A stretch of DNA of 27,770 nt from assembly GCF_000003815.2 (NCBI RefSeq), contig NC_049997.1:10823809-10851578 (forward strand), given 5' to 3'. The stretch's first letter is position 1, and each line of letters starts with the position of its first letter. This document shows, piece after piece, positions 1 through 10,767 of the stretch. Under the pieces are notes generated by a model that saw only the letters and a list, made by a program, of their open reading frames with translations, searched no databases and had not been told where the DNA came from. This DNA comes from Branchiostoma floridae. Lineage: Eukaryota > Chordata > Leptocardii > Amphioxiformes > Branchiostomatidae. The position numbers and the translations under genes are program-made.

Positions 1-568
1 CCCAAAAGTGTCTTTTCCTGATATAAATCGGGAGGACAGGTTGGTTATTTGTCCGGTAGTCCTCTACAAAACCAAGGATTAGCCGTGAGCCATTTGTATT
101 GCTTGCCTTGACTAGGTGTGGAGTATTAGGCGTAGTGAAAAAATGTTGTGTTTCCTGGTGCAGTCATGAAAAAAATTAGGGTCGGTTGGCAGGGATTATC
201 GTTTTTTCTGGTATCATTTTTAGGCTGAGCAAAGCTGCAGTGAGACATCTTCCAGTGGAGTTTAATAATTTTTCTAGCTGTGCCCGAAGTAACATGAACT
301 GATCGGAGTCTGATGTCCAACTTTATCGTACGAAGCCTGTTATTTTAGGGTCAGGCCGAGAACTTATTGATCACCCCTTGTAACTTCAGCCGGACTGTTT
401 GCAGAAACGAACAATGTGAATACGTAAGAATATACACAAAACGTAACCTTAGCCGCTCTGGCAAAGGTAGTAATGCCTAAGACTGTTTTCTCTTACGTAG
501 TTCGGTGTCTGCACAAATGCTGCCCGGCCGGACACCGATTTGGTAATGTGACGCAGGCCTAACTAGAA
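1..568. other. No gene seen
   Basis: Unrecognised sequence. A small hairpin (TCGGTGTC facing GACACCGA) lies at 501-538. No ORF has protein-like character. Confidence 0.6.
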
Positions 569-576
569 GCCGTGAG

Positions 577-1004
577 TAGGGCTGGGTACAGGTACGGTGT
601 ACCGGTACAAAACCGGTTTTTCTTATTGTACCGGTCCCCAAAAAAACGGACCTGAAAAAATGAGTAGACCTGATGTTGGACCTTTGGAAAATAAACAGAT
701 TATATGATCAGGCATTCACTTGTTTTGAGGCTTACCGGCGGAAGAAAATGACATTTCTACCAAGTTTTACAGTCAATCGTATAAAGGCAGTCAGCCTTGT
801 AGGAATTTAAAACGCCAGTGGGAGCCGAATTCTCCACAAAACAGATTTCTTTGTAGCCAAATGGGCCATTATTTTGAGTATCGTCCATTCACAAGCTTTC
901 ACATGATGAATCAGGTCCAGGTTCAAGTCCGGACCTGGACCTGAACCTTAGGACCTGATGAACCGGACCTGGACCTGAATTTTCTGTACCGGTACCCAAC
1001 CCTA
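577..1004. mobile_element. hAT-type non-autonomous element
   Basis: The termini TAGGGCTGGGTACAGGTAC and its inverted partner at 985-1004 are flanked by the perfect 8-bp repeat GCCGTGAG (569-576 and 1005-1012). An 8-bp duplication with TAGGG termini is characteristic of hAT transposons. The interior carries direct and inverted runs of GGACCTG and has no transposase. Confidence 0.85.
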
Positions 1005-1139
1005 GCCGTGAGGTTGACTCCGGCTGTGTAGCTCAGATCGAGTGCAACAGACACTGATATAAATGAGAAAGATTGAACCATAAACATCATAAAATGCAAA
1101 ATTCTATGTTACACATTTATTTATTCTCTTTTTCTTCCC

Positions 1140-1560
1140 TTCCTTCTTCATTCATTCATTCATTCATTCTTTCTTTCTTTCTTTCAATTCTTTCTTGAGT
1201 TCATTCATTTCTTCAACTCCTCAAGTTTTAGAACCTTTTCACCAGTCCAACTCGTTTTCCAGTGCCTCTTAAAGTTTTAGAAAGTTAATAACATCTTATA
1301 GTATAGCTTTATTTAGAATTTTTCTTCTTTCTTTCTTTTCCTTTCTTTGTTTCTTTCTTCTTTCTATCTTGTGTTGCTTTTTCCTTTCTTTTTGTGTCGT
1401 TTTCTTTCTTCCTTTCTTTCTTTCTATCTTTCTTTTCTGTCTTCAACTCCACCAATTTCAGAACCTTTTCACGGGTCCAAATTGTAAGTATACCTTTATT
1501 TTAGAATTTTTACTTCCTTCCTTCTTTCTTTCTTTCTTTTTTTTCTTTGAAGTCTTGTTA
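1140..1560 (+). repeat. CT-rich and ATTC/CTTT microsatellite region
   Basis: Runs of CTTT, CTTC and ATTC are interspersed with two copies of an AACTCC..CAGAACCTTTTCAC..GTCCAA block (near 1216 and 1445). It is not coding. Confidence 0.8.
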
Positions 1561-1824
1561 TCTTTCCAGCAGCCCAAAATCGGTTTTCAGTGCCTGGGGC
1601 CACCGTACGGATGGTGTTAAGGTCAGTGACATCCATTTATTTTCAATTCCTCCCGACGAAAACGTTTTCAGTTAGCCGTTATCTCTCATTCGTCATGTCT
1701 CATCTTCGGCCATCCGTTTACAGAGGCGCCCGGTGTCACGAAAAATACGAACCCCCTGCAAAATAAGTGCCCGGACACTGTAAGGGGTTTTTAGTGTACC
1801 TGAGAGGAGAGAAGTGGGGTGCGA

Positions 1825-2012
1825 TCACATAGGTCTTGCGATCGTCGTACGATTTTTATGCCATAGGATTTTCAAGCAGGCCGTGGCAGAACCAACCACC
1901 GACATGGATCCAAAACAGCATTTTGTGTATCAAGACAATTAAACTTTGCAGGAGACGTACATTCTTGTCATCCAAAGTGACCGAAGTTCGCGATCGTACG
2001 ACCTATGTGACC
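1825..2012. mobile_element. Fold-back MITE, TCACATAGGTC family
   Basis: Left CACATAGGTC..GCGATCG and right CGATCGTACGACCTATGTG are inverted. The interior block CAGAACCAACCACCGACA recurs at 7949-7966 in a second copy. Confidence 0.65.
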
Positions 2013-2302
2013 GCGCCCTCAACCATAACCTTAATCTAACCCTAAACATAAACCCGAAAATCTAGCCTAAATCTAAACCTAATTATAACGCCATAACCAT
2101 AACTCTTGCCCTAAATATTTCTCCATTGGTGTCCAGAAGAAGAAGAAAGAAGGGGCAAGCCATGACATGGAGAAGAACTTTGGAGCGATACCTTACTGAG
2201 GTGGGAGGGTGCTGGTGGTGTGGGGCAACGGATAGCAGTAAGTAGAAAAGTGTAGAGAACAATGACGGCCCGCCTCACTTAACATTGACTGATGTGCGGC
2301 GA

Positions 2303-2343
2303 GGATGATGATGATGATGATGATGATGACAATGATGATAATG

Positions 2344-2375
<32 letters not shown>

Positions 2376-2387
2376 GATGATGATGAT
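2303..2387 (+). repeat. GAT trinucleotide microsatellite
   Basis: About 28 GAT units with few interruptions. They give spurious Asp, Met and Ile runs in three frames. Confidence 0.95.
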
Positions 2388-3066
2388 TTCTCCAACCCTA
2401 ACCCTATCTATCGTACTAACCCCGTTTTGCACGCAGTTGCTGCGCCTCATCTGGCAATCATGCGTTATCAATTTAGTTGGGAAATTATATTATTTTTATG
2501 TTGCTTTTTGTGTATACACTTGTTGTTTTTGGAAAATGAATAAAGATTATGTTCAGAACTGTTATCCTCGTACTAGCCCTCTTCTGCACGTAGTTGCGGC
2601 GTCTCATTTGGCTATCACACCGTATTTGACAAGGCACGTACTGCTTTTGGCGCGACCCCAACAAGGTGGCAATAACAATTTCACGGGACACTGCCTCCGT
2701 ACATGGGAACATGACCCTGGTCAGAGCCGGGATGACCCGGGGAAATGAGTTTGCGTCAGAGGCATTTGTGGTCAGTAATGCCCCAACCCTGTTTATACCT
2801 CATTTCCACTTGGACGGCGCTCTCGCTGCGCTCTCTCTGCGACCTAAGATTTGACATATCGGTCAACGACTTCTATAGAAAAGAAACGAATCATTTTACA
2901 CTTGTGTGTTTTGCCGTCTGCTCAGTCACACTTTTATGTTTTGTATGAAAGCGAAGGTTACACATATCCTATTAAGGTCGCAGTGAGAGCGTAGATCACT
3001 GTCTATTGGAAAGGGGGCCTAACGGATGTATATAGCCTTCGATTCATAGTGAGCATATCAATGGAA

Positions 3067-3288
3067 AGGTGGCATCTCACTACACTTGGGCAACATTCAC
3101 TGCGGAACCACTGTGTTATTTTCGCTGATTTTTTATAATTAACATATGGAGTAATGCGTAATAGTTTGACAACAAAATACACAAAACGTAAGAAAATTCG
3201 TTGAGTAATCTTTCGAACCTCACAGTGCCGCACCGGTGCCCCAGGACTACCAGTGCACGCTAACCACCGGACCACGCACGCTACCTTT
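3067..3288. mobile_element. Decayed MITE related to family 2, opposite orientation
   Basis: The interior (CAAAATACACAAAACGTAAG, ATTCGTTGAGTA, TCTTTCGAACC) is the reverse complement of 21421-21510. The left end AGGTGGCATCTCACT still resembles the terminus. The right end is degraded beyond GCCGCACCGGTGCCCC. Confidence 0.6.
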
Positions 3289-3673
3289 AAGAGATGGAAA
3301 TTTCGATAAATCCAAAGGTGCGTTTTCTTTTCTCCCTCATTCACTCTATCCATCAGCCACTGACGCACACACTGATTCGCCCATTCACTCCAATCTCATT
3401 CTCACAGGATTTGTGCAGTACAACTCCTATAATACAGCTATAGACGCCATTAAATCTCACAATACCAACTTGTTGCTGCGCCATTCCGCCGTATATGTAC
3501 TATAAGATAAGATTGGGGGCGGAACCATGAGAGATACTTCATAACGCTGATTTGATACTTCATAATGTTGATTTGGTTTTATGGATAACGTCCGCGAGCG
3601 AATGAGGTTTTGGCCGTTTCCAAACAATTCTTTTCGACCATATTTTTAACCCTACAAAGTGAGCAAATTGTAT

Positions 3674-3881
3674 AATACTGTAGATGTATCTAATTTCGTG
3701 GGGATTTAATTTCGCGGTAGTGAGAAAAGAATTTATCTCGGTGGTTTTAAGTTCGCGGTAGCACCAGTATCTTACTGCCATGGCAAAATGTTCGTGGTGG
3801 TTTTAAGTTCTTGGTGAAGAGGCCACCGCAAAAACCGCGAAAATTGAACTACCGCGAAAGTTTCTGCATCTAAAGTATTGG
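3674..3881. mobile_element. MITE with AATACT-TAGATG termini
   Basis: The left end AATACTGTAGATGTA and right end TGCATCTAAAGTATT are inverted. The interior alternates TTTCGCGG and TTTTAAGTTCGCGGTAG in both orientations. Confidence 0.65.
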
Positions 3882-4363
3882 AAAACGAATGCTAAGGCCA
3901 AAGACAATTTCGACGTAAAAAAGAACATATGGAAGAACAAGAATTAAGTTTTTAAATCTGTTTCTCGGAGCATCCTACTGTTTTTCTCTCGTCATTTGGC
4001 CCACTTACCTTTTTGACCTGATTTTAGTAATAAATGTAAATTTTTGGTCAAACTTTTCTTTTCGCACGTTCACATCTGTTGCAGAGTTGATGCCATCCAT
4101 ATATTCGGAGCAACATGGCCTAACATCAACTCATGGCCCCTATAATACTATCAGCAACACAAACGGAAGTAGAGAGTCGTAAAAACCCACCCCTGGTCGC
4201 CGCTATGAAATACCAAAGACATTATTGCTGCAAATGTCATTTCACAAACGTGCACGCGGGACAGATAAAACAGCACGTTGTCATAATCTGTTGAAGTGGT
4301 CTGTATATTCTGTAGAGACCGGAGAGTGAGTCGAGTGTGATAGGAACTGACATACAGTTACGA

Positions 4364-4379
4364 GGGGGGGGGGGGGGGG
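4364..4379 (+). repeat. Poly-G run (16)
   Basis: A homopolymer of 16 G. The length may be uncertain in the assembly. Confidence 0.9.
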
Positions 4380-4514
4380 TCTCTGTTATACATTACCAGC
4401 GGCACATACAAAGTACAGACAAAAAGTAAACGTAAATTCTTTTACTTCCCCGACGGAAGTCATCTACCCATTTTTACACCTGAGTGAAGTCAGAAAGGTC
4501 GTGCAAAGTGCCTT

Positions 4515-4640
4515 TCCTAATAGGGCCTTCACATGGAAATCGAATCAGCGGGAATCAGGCCGATTCAGCTGGAATGAAGTATTTGCAAACTTCGTGTCAC
4601 ATTCGGGGCCATTCGGGTGGGAATTCCAAATGGGCCTTAA
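4515..4640. repeat. Half element related to the TTAA element
   Basis: AGGGCCTTCACATGG with GAATCAGCGGGAATCAGG faces CATTCGGGTGGGAATTCC..GGGCCT, a smaller fold-back with the same GAAT-rich character, abutting the next element. Confidence 0.4.
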
Positions 4641-5120
4641 ATCCCCTTCACACGAGAAGGAATGAGCAGGAATGCCGTCAGAATGAAAATTCTTGTCTAT
4701 TCCTGTGAATTCGTATTGCATTCTAGACATTCTTACGGCATTCGAAATATTCTTTCGGCCACATTCTGGCAGGATTCGAGGTGGCTTGCTGTTTCAGTTC
4801 TCCATCGAATGAGATAAGAATGTTTCGAATAATGTTAGAACGCCGTAGAATGCGGTCAGACTGCAGTCAGAATAGTTAGAATACACTAAGAATCCACTAC
4901 GAATGCCATTCGATATTTCTCCACTTCGAATGCACCTCGACAGTTTTTAATATGTCAAAAACTTTCGAGCCAGCCAAAAGATCGGGGACGAATATCTCGA
5001 ATACAGTAAGAATGTTTAGAATACAGTACGAATTGCGAGGAATTGCCACGAATAGAAAAACATTTTCATTCGGACGGCATTCTGGCTCGAGCTCATTCGT
5101 GCTCTCGTGTGAAAGGGGGC
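4641..5120. mobile_element. Inverted-repeat element with TTAA target sites
   Basis: Arms of roughly 100 bp (left AT-CCCC-TTCACACGAG; right CTCGTGTGAAAGGGGGC) face each other and are flanked by TTAA at 4637-4640 and 5121-5124. TTAA targets suggest piggyBac, but a TAA target cannot be excluded. The interior is full of GAAT and ATTC words. No ORF has similarity to a transposase. Confidence 0.65.
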
Positions 5121-5124
5121 TTAA

Positions 5125-6385
5125 GGACACAACCCCGTAGGCATACACGGTGTGTATAAACTCGGGACCTCTAGATTCCGAGCCAAAAGCTTAACCACGT
5201 ACGAAACAGACGACGCCATGGCGCCACGATTTGAGTTGCGTGTCTTATTTCTTGATGAAACACAGAATTTATTGGTGACCCCTCGTAACCTCTGCGTGGC
5301 ACGACGTCATGACATAATGATATTAAGACAGATGACACCGGCAAGTTTACGAATATTGCAGACCCCAAGCTTAAGTGGATTTTAGTTCCCCGTCACAATT
5401 TCACCTTGCAGTTTGGATATAAATTTAGTTTGGCCTGAAAAACTCAATGTTCTGTTTCCTAAAGAAAAATAGTCGTTAGTAGAAGTGAATAACGGTGCAG
5501 GAGTTTTCTTGTATTATCTTTCCATCATACCCAATACACGTATATTTAGTACTTTGCAATTGTCAACAAAGTAATACAACGTTAACATTTGTTAGATGCC
5601 AGCAAATCATTATCCTCAGTATTCTACTCCAGACGTTTCTTAATCTACCACACTCTATAAGGTTATGTGTCCATAGTTTTCAATCTTATCACAGATTTCA
5701 CATAGTGGAATGTAAATATTTCCAGAGACATTTCTAATCTTTCACAGTGTCTACAAGGTAGTATCTTATCACACGCAGCTTTTTGTATTTTATTTGTATT
5801 CGGGTTTGTAGGGTAACCGAAAACACCAAACGTTTTTCCTGCGCCTTATATCAGTTGGTCACAGGGCACATGCAGCTTTGCTGAGGGACTTCTAATATCA
5901 GTCCCTGTGTGGCCACGGTTTGTCGTTTATCGATGACGAATTTCATCTAACTTGACAGATACATTCACTTCATCTGTGTCGTGAGCTGAAAATGTCCCTG
6001 CAAGCTTCTCTAACGACATCCAAGGGTCGACGTGGTCTCACTGCTGGATTCAAAGACCGTCTGTTTTCATTACCTGGTTATCCCATTAAAACAGGCATGT
6101 CAAGTTGAAGTCTAGATTATTTTATCTTTCCACAACAGTGTAGATTCTGCAATGCCAATTGCAGTTAGGGTCATTGGCCTCGAATCTAAACGTTCTGGGT
6201 TAGAATCCTTATCATGCTCCAACGGTTTACCTTTTGGAAACCAAACCACATTTATCTTTAGAAGTCAGAACTCACAAATAGGCAAATATATCAAGAACTG
6301 CTCTGCTATTAGAAAGAATACAGAAACTAAAGATTAGCTTACTCCATTGCAGTACTACATCAAAGAATTATATTAGCCCGTATTG
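5125..6385. other. No gene seen
   Basis: AT-rich unrecognised sequence. A weak tRNA-like trace on the minus strand at about 5145-5215 (GGTTAAGC, AGAGGTCCCGAG) may be an eroded SINE head. Confidence 0.5.
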
Positions 6386-6420
6386 TTATGTTAACTAGAT
6401 TGTTGAGCTTTATCCTATAC

Positions 6421-6505
6421 CCCTATTTTGTACTTTGTGTAACAGTTGTTGCCATACATTGTATCATGTACAATTGTCGTGCAGTAAAGTTCTTCTTTAT
6501 CGAAA
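6421..6505 (+). repeat. Probable LINE 3' tail fragment
   Basis: TGCCATACATTGTATCATG followed by ACAATTGTCGTGCAGTAAAG resembles the tail at 7475-7515 in the same orientation. Confidence 0.3.
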
Positions 6506-6601
6506 AGAGTACGGGTTCTAATTCCCTGTGTGTGTGTGGATCAAACTTTACAGTCTGGTCTTGCACAACATGTACATATTACTGTACAGACCGGTGTGTT
6601 A

Positions 6602-6911
6602 AGGTGGGGTCACACCTGCGTATATATTTAAGTCCGTATGAGGCGCGTATGGGAGTTTTTGCCTCCAACAGGCTCCACATGTTGCTTGGAAAAATAATAG
6701 AAATTTGACAAACGTAAACAGGTAACATGTCAGACGGGTTAGCCGGGTCGCTAACCATACTTCTCGGTCAGCTAACTCATCTGGCATCTTATGTATCTAT
6801 ATTTGTCCAATTTGTACGATTTTTCCCGCCACCCATGGAGCCTGGTAAAGACTAAAAGCGTCATACGCACCTCAAACGGACTTGAATATATACGCATGTG
6901 TGACCCCACCT
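6602..6911. mobile_element. PIF/Harbinger-type MITE, family 1 copy 1
   Basis: This is a 310-bp element with the same AGGTGGGGTCACAC termini and internal sequence as the copy at 19265, here flanked by TTA on both sides. It is non-autonomous. Confidence 0.8.
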
Positions 6912-7429
6912 TTACGGCTTTCCTATGTGGAACAAAGTCAGTTTCATTTTATAATGTCTATCACTCAAGATATGACAGCGATAATGATCTTTATTCACTA
7001 ACAACAATATTGCACACCGCTTCTGCGCACCGATATTTGCACATAGCTGTATATATCGAAATGTTGCATTCATGGATAACGATTTAACAAATCACAGGAC
7101 CATTTCTAAGTAAATAGTTTTTTTCTGGTTTGAAACTGATGTACAGAAATTATGAACAATTGGCTATTTACACGCACATTTGTAGTACCATAGCAGAATT
7201 GTCATTACCCAAATTTAAGATACTTTTGTGTATAACGTTACACTTACTTTAACTTTAATCTAACAAAGAGAGTCTTGAAAAATGCCAAGAATAACGCAAT
7301 CAAACGTTCATCAACTCATATATCCGTCTACGTAGGTCAGTTTCTTTATATTTTATCCAAATGCGAGAACAGATCACTCATACATGACTGTACCGTTATC
7401 GATTATTATATTTTGTTGTTCTGTAGGTA

Positions 7430-7529
7430 GCCTCATAGTACTATTGTCTGTATAGCCATATATTAGTTGTTATTGGTTGCCATGCATTGTGCGATTGTTG
7501 AGCAATAAGATTCATTCATTCATTCAATG
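7430..7529 (+). repeat. Probable LINE 3' tail with ATTC repeats
   Basis: TTGCCATGCATTGTGCGATTG, AGCAATAAGATTC and then ATTC repeats resemble the 3' ends of CR1/L2-type LINEs. A similar tail without the repeats lies at 6421-6505. No coding part is present. Confidence 0.4.
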
Positions 7530-7898
7530 TACAGAGGTAACAAAAGGTCACCAACAAACCAATGGTTAACCATACACATACGTGATCCCACAAAGGAATA
7601 GATTGTGCAGTGACCAAACAATATGGTAAAGTAATCGTTAAATCGTTAAAGTCTATATAGGTGTCAGGTGCAAGTCACGGAAGCAATTTCATTTTTGATA
7701 TGATATATGAGGTAGATGGGTCAAAGATTATGGGCTTAGTTCATAAAGTTATTACTTTTACCTTGACTTCTGACAGAAATGAATTGAACATGAACATATG
7801 GGAATTACAACGGAAACGATAGCGACCTAATAATAACACAGCGTTGTGTTGAGTTCATATGTTATTCATATCGAAATACATACAGGACAGTGAAATTA

Positions 7899-8077
7899 AG
7901 GTACCGTCGTACGATTTTGATACAGTGGGTTTTTCAAAAAGGCTGTGACAGAACCAACCACCGACAATGATATAGATCAGCCTTTTGTGTTTATATTGCA
8001 AGGCAGGTGTACTCTAAAGGAAACATACATGGCTGTACCCAAAACACGCCTTAAGTTAGCAATCGTACGAAGACCAC
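7899..8077. mobile_element. Second, decayed copy of the TCACATAGGTC-type family
   Basis: CGTCGTACGATTTT at the left and AATCGTACGA at the right bracket the shared core CAGAACCAACCACCGACA. The outermost termini are degraded. Confidence 0.55.
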
Positions 8078-8233
8078 ACTACCTTTGTGGCCCTGCTCTG
8101 TGCTTCAGGAATCCGACACTATTTTCGACTGTGAGTTTACAGTCTTCGTCGAAGGATTCTGTAACGTCACTTCATGCCGACTTCATCTGCGTTTATGATC
8201 TATTTCTACTAGCTGTGCTAACGATATTTATTT

Positions 8234-8495
8234 CGATGACGTTTTGGCGTAGTGGTTATATTTAGTGGCCCAGACCCCAGAGGTCCTGGGTTCGAATCCC
8301 CGGTGATGACATTATGGACTCGGAAGAGGCACTTTACACGATTTTCCTCACTCAGGATCAGGTGTAAAATATGGGTTCCTGACTTCTCTTGGGGAGGTAA
8401 AATGCGATGGATGGAGTTGGTTGGGCCTGACCTTCCAATACTTTGAACTAGACACAAAAGAGCTCACTGCCACTACCAGCTCCAAAGAAGACTAT
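8234..8495 (+). mobile_element. tRNA-derived SINE
   Basis: A tRNA-like head (8234-8309) has A box TGGCGTAGTGGTTA and B box GGGTTCGAATCCCC. A body follows (GGCACTTTACACGATTTTCC, CAGGTGTAAA) ending near CTCCAAAGAAG. The family was not named with confidence. Confidence 0.6.
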
Positions 8496-9348
8496 GGACT
8501 AGCTTTATTTCTATTTAATACTTTAAGGTAGCCATTCCCCCCAGGCCTATCAAAATATCTACTGAACGTTGTAACTTTTCTATCTCAAAACGAACAACTA
8601 TTGGTATGTTAGTTTTTGAATGTTTTCGCAGTTACTGTTTTCGCAATAAGCTCACCTTAGAGAAACAGGAAGTAATCAATTGACTCATACAATGTTAATC
8701 CATAATTGCATAACTGACTTAATGCATTACACAAATCATTCCTGTTGTGCAGTCTCTATAATATTAACAAAAGACATGTATGGAAAGTACATATGTTGCA
8801 CCTCAATGTTCAACCTGTCGCATGGTTGTTCCCTTTTCCAGCTACCTGTCGGGCTTGCATGAATATTGAAAATATGCCATTTTTCATAACATTTTGAACA
8901 AATCTCTCTTAAAATTACACTAGTAAGTGTGGTGGGACAGGTTTAATATTGTAGAATACCCATTCCTGTGTCACAGATATGTTCCTGGAGACTAAAAAGT
9001 GATAAAATATAGCTGTGCTTATCATATTCATATTTCAATATCAATGAGCTTTAGGTGATATCTGTATGGTCTGACACCAACTTATGGGTGTAGTTTGCTC
9101 CACTTCCTGTTGAAACTTCTGGAATATAACAAGCCAAGAACAATGTATGGCACATCAAAGTTGGTGGGACACTTATTAAGCAGAAGGGCCATAAACTGAC
9201 TTAAGGTCATTGAGATGCTGACAGTTTGGCCACCGTATGGTTTTACTTGTCAGATGCATTTAATTAAATGTTACTTCCTACAGACTAAACTCTCCAGCCT
9301 CATCATTAATCATCCTATTTTTGTCGACTTCTACTCCTCCCATAAGCA
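8496..9348. other. No gene seen
   Basis: AT-rich intergenic sequence. No coding or transposon signal was recognised. Confidence 0.6.
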
Positions 9349-9676
9349 AAGGGTACAACCCGCCGTACGTGCAATTTGTCCGTACTTTTTATGGGGGGGG
9401 GGGGGGGGGGGGCACGTCCGGAACGTATTTCTGAAAACGTTCAGATTGTACAGGGCAGGCGCGTCGCCGGTACACGTTGGGAGAATCCACAGCCCGATGG
9501 TACACAAAGTTTTGCTTGCACGTAAAGCTTAATGGCGTGTCTGCGTGCTCCAAACTCCGTCGGATTCCCTACGAATTCGTACGGAGGCGGTACTTACCAC
9601 TTATGGATGTCAAAAGATTGCCCACGTGTTGGCACGTAGACAGCACGTATTTGCACGTACGGCGGGTTGTGCCCTT
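9349..9676. mobile_element. MITE with GGGTACAACCCGCC termini, copy 1
   Basis: The inverted ends read AAGGGTACAACCCGCCGTACG and CGTACGGCGGGTTGTGCCCTT. The interior shares CACGT-rich sequence (GGCACGTAGACAGCACGTAT) with 17294-17582 in reverse orientation. It contains a 20-base G run at 9393-9412. Confidence 0.7.
9393..9412 (+). repeat. Poly-G run (20)
   Basis: A homopolymer inside the MITE at 9349. Confidence 0.9.
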
Positions 9677-10029
9677 AGCTATAGGAAGGCCCGGTGGAGT
9701 CTTCTCAGGGCTCTGGTTGGTTCCTCGGTTTCGCCGCGCAACTATATTTTCCTTGTGGCAACATAGTTCCAAACTCAGGTAGCGCAGCGGGCTGCCTAGT
9801 TTCAGAGCGGAAATTGTGAGTGTTCTTCGAACGATCTACCGCTGTCTGCACCAAGGGTCAATATCAATTTTGTAACACCAAATCTGGGCTCAACATGAAG
9901 ATGGGGTATAGAATCCATTTGTGAACTCGAGCTTAGGGGCTTCGGCCTGAAACCTGAAATGTGTATGGGCAATCTGAATTTTGCCCACCTAGCCTGATGG
10001 AATCGCGCTTATAGACCCTCCCCCACATT

Positions 10030-10258
10030 GCCGATGCAATAGCAGAGTGGGTAGAGTGTTTGCCTTGTATTCGGTAGGTCGTAAACTCGATCCCCGGACG
10101 AGTCATACCAAAGACTTGAAATAGTACATGCTGCTAGAGTATAGGAGTGAAACACACATCACTACCAGCGGACCAGACCCCTTCTATAGTGACTTGCACA
10201 ATTGTGTGGCCCAAGGGCTATGTAAATGGAAATGGGCGCCAACTCTAACTTAAACTTA
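10030..10258 (+). mobile_element. tRNA-derived SINE, second type
   Basis: The tRNA-like head has AGCAGAGTGGGTAGAGTG (A box region) and AAACTCGATCCCCGG (B box region). The body ends GGCCCAAGGGCTATGTAAATG and GGGCGCCAACTC. It abuts the 3'-end array of gene A. Confidence 0.55.
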
Positions 10259-10363
10259 ACATTGCCGGCACGGTGTTACAGCCACAGAGTTTGCGTTTCA
10301 CGAAGTATGGACAGTCGGGCAATAAAGACGCGTTTGAACACTAGTACTGTTACTTGTTCTGGT

Positions 10364-10462
10364 TCATTTTCTACCACACGTTAGGATTGAGACCAGATCG
10401 TTACGAAAACGGCTGTGGGCATACGCGTACAGAAACACGTTGGCTGAGTTCAGCAACCTGGC
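10364..10462 (-). pseudogene. Open extra copy of the receptor TM7 and tail
   Basis: The distal repeat unit reads without interruption from ARLLNSANVFLY to LTCGRK and then TGA. Relative to gene A it lacks one whole codon (Ile in NSAIN), has D to H after AYA, and has several silent changes, for example GCT to GCG, TTC to TTT and CGA to CGT. The sequence just upstream is TTTATTCAG, acceptor-like with a weak pyrimidine tract. It is either a duplicated fragment without function or a possible alternative last exon; the sequence cannot decide. Confidence 0.5.
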
Positions 10463-10560
10463 CTGAATAAACCGCGTTTATACTCGCAGAGTTTGCGTTT
10501 CATGAGACTATGGACAATTTGGCTATCATGGAAACGTTTGCACCCTGTTACTTGTTGTGG

Positions 10561-10566
10561 TTTATT
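10561..10566 (-). promoter_or_regulatory. Candidate poly(A) signal AATAAA for gene A
   Basis: On the minus strand AATAAA lies about 200 nt after the gene A stop. It sits inside the middle degenerate 3'-end copy, at the position that in gene A reads AGGTAAAC around the stop codon. Confidence 0.4.
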
Positions 10567-10767
10567 TTCTACCACACGTTAGGATTGAGACCAGATCGTT
10601 TCGGAACTGACTGTCGGCGCGGCATAAGCGTACAGAAACACGTTGATGGCTGATTTCAGCAACGTGGCCTGAATGAACCGCGTTTATACTCGCAGACTTT
10701 GCGTTTCACCAGACAATGGACAATCTGGCAATCATGAAAACGTTTGTACACTGCTACCTTTTGTGGT

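Noticed and set aside
1369-1620. Phe/Leu-rich 83-codon ORF
   Set aside because: It is a translation of the CTTT-rich microsatellite.
2030-2110. Telomere-like CTAACCCTAAAC stretch
   Set aside because: Only one or two near-perfect units in a degenerate AT-rich tract; not enough for an interstitial telomere.
2193-2748. Overlapping ORFs with Asp, Met and Ile runs
   Set aside because: They are translations of the GAT microsatellite in different frames and strands; the flanks have no protein-like sequence.
3225-3287. tRNA-like segment on the minus strand (GGTTAGCGTGCACTGG)
   Set aside because: It overlaps the degraded right end of a MITE and lacks a proper B box; treated as coincidental or an eroded SINE head.
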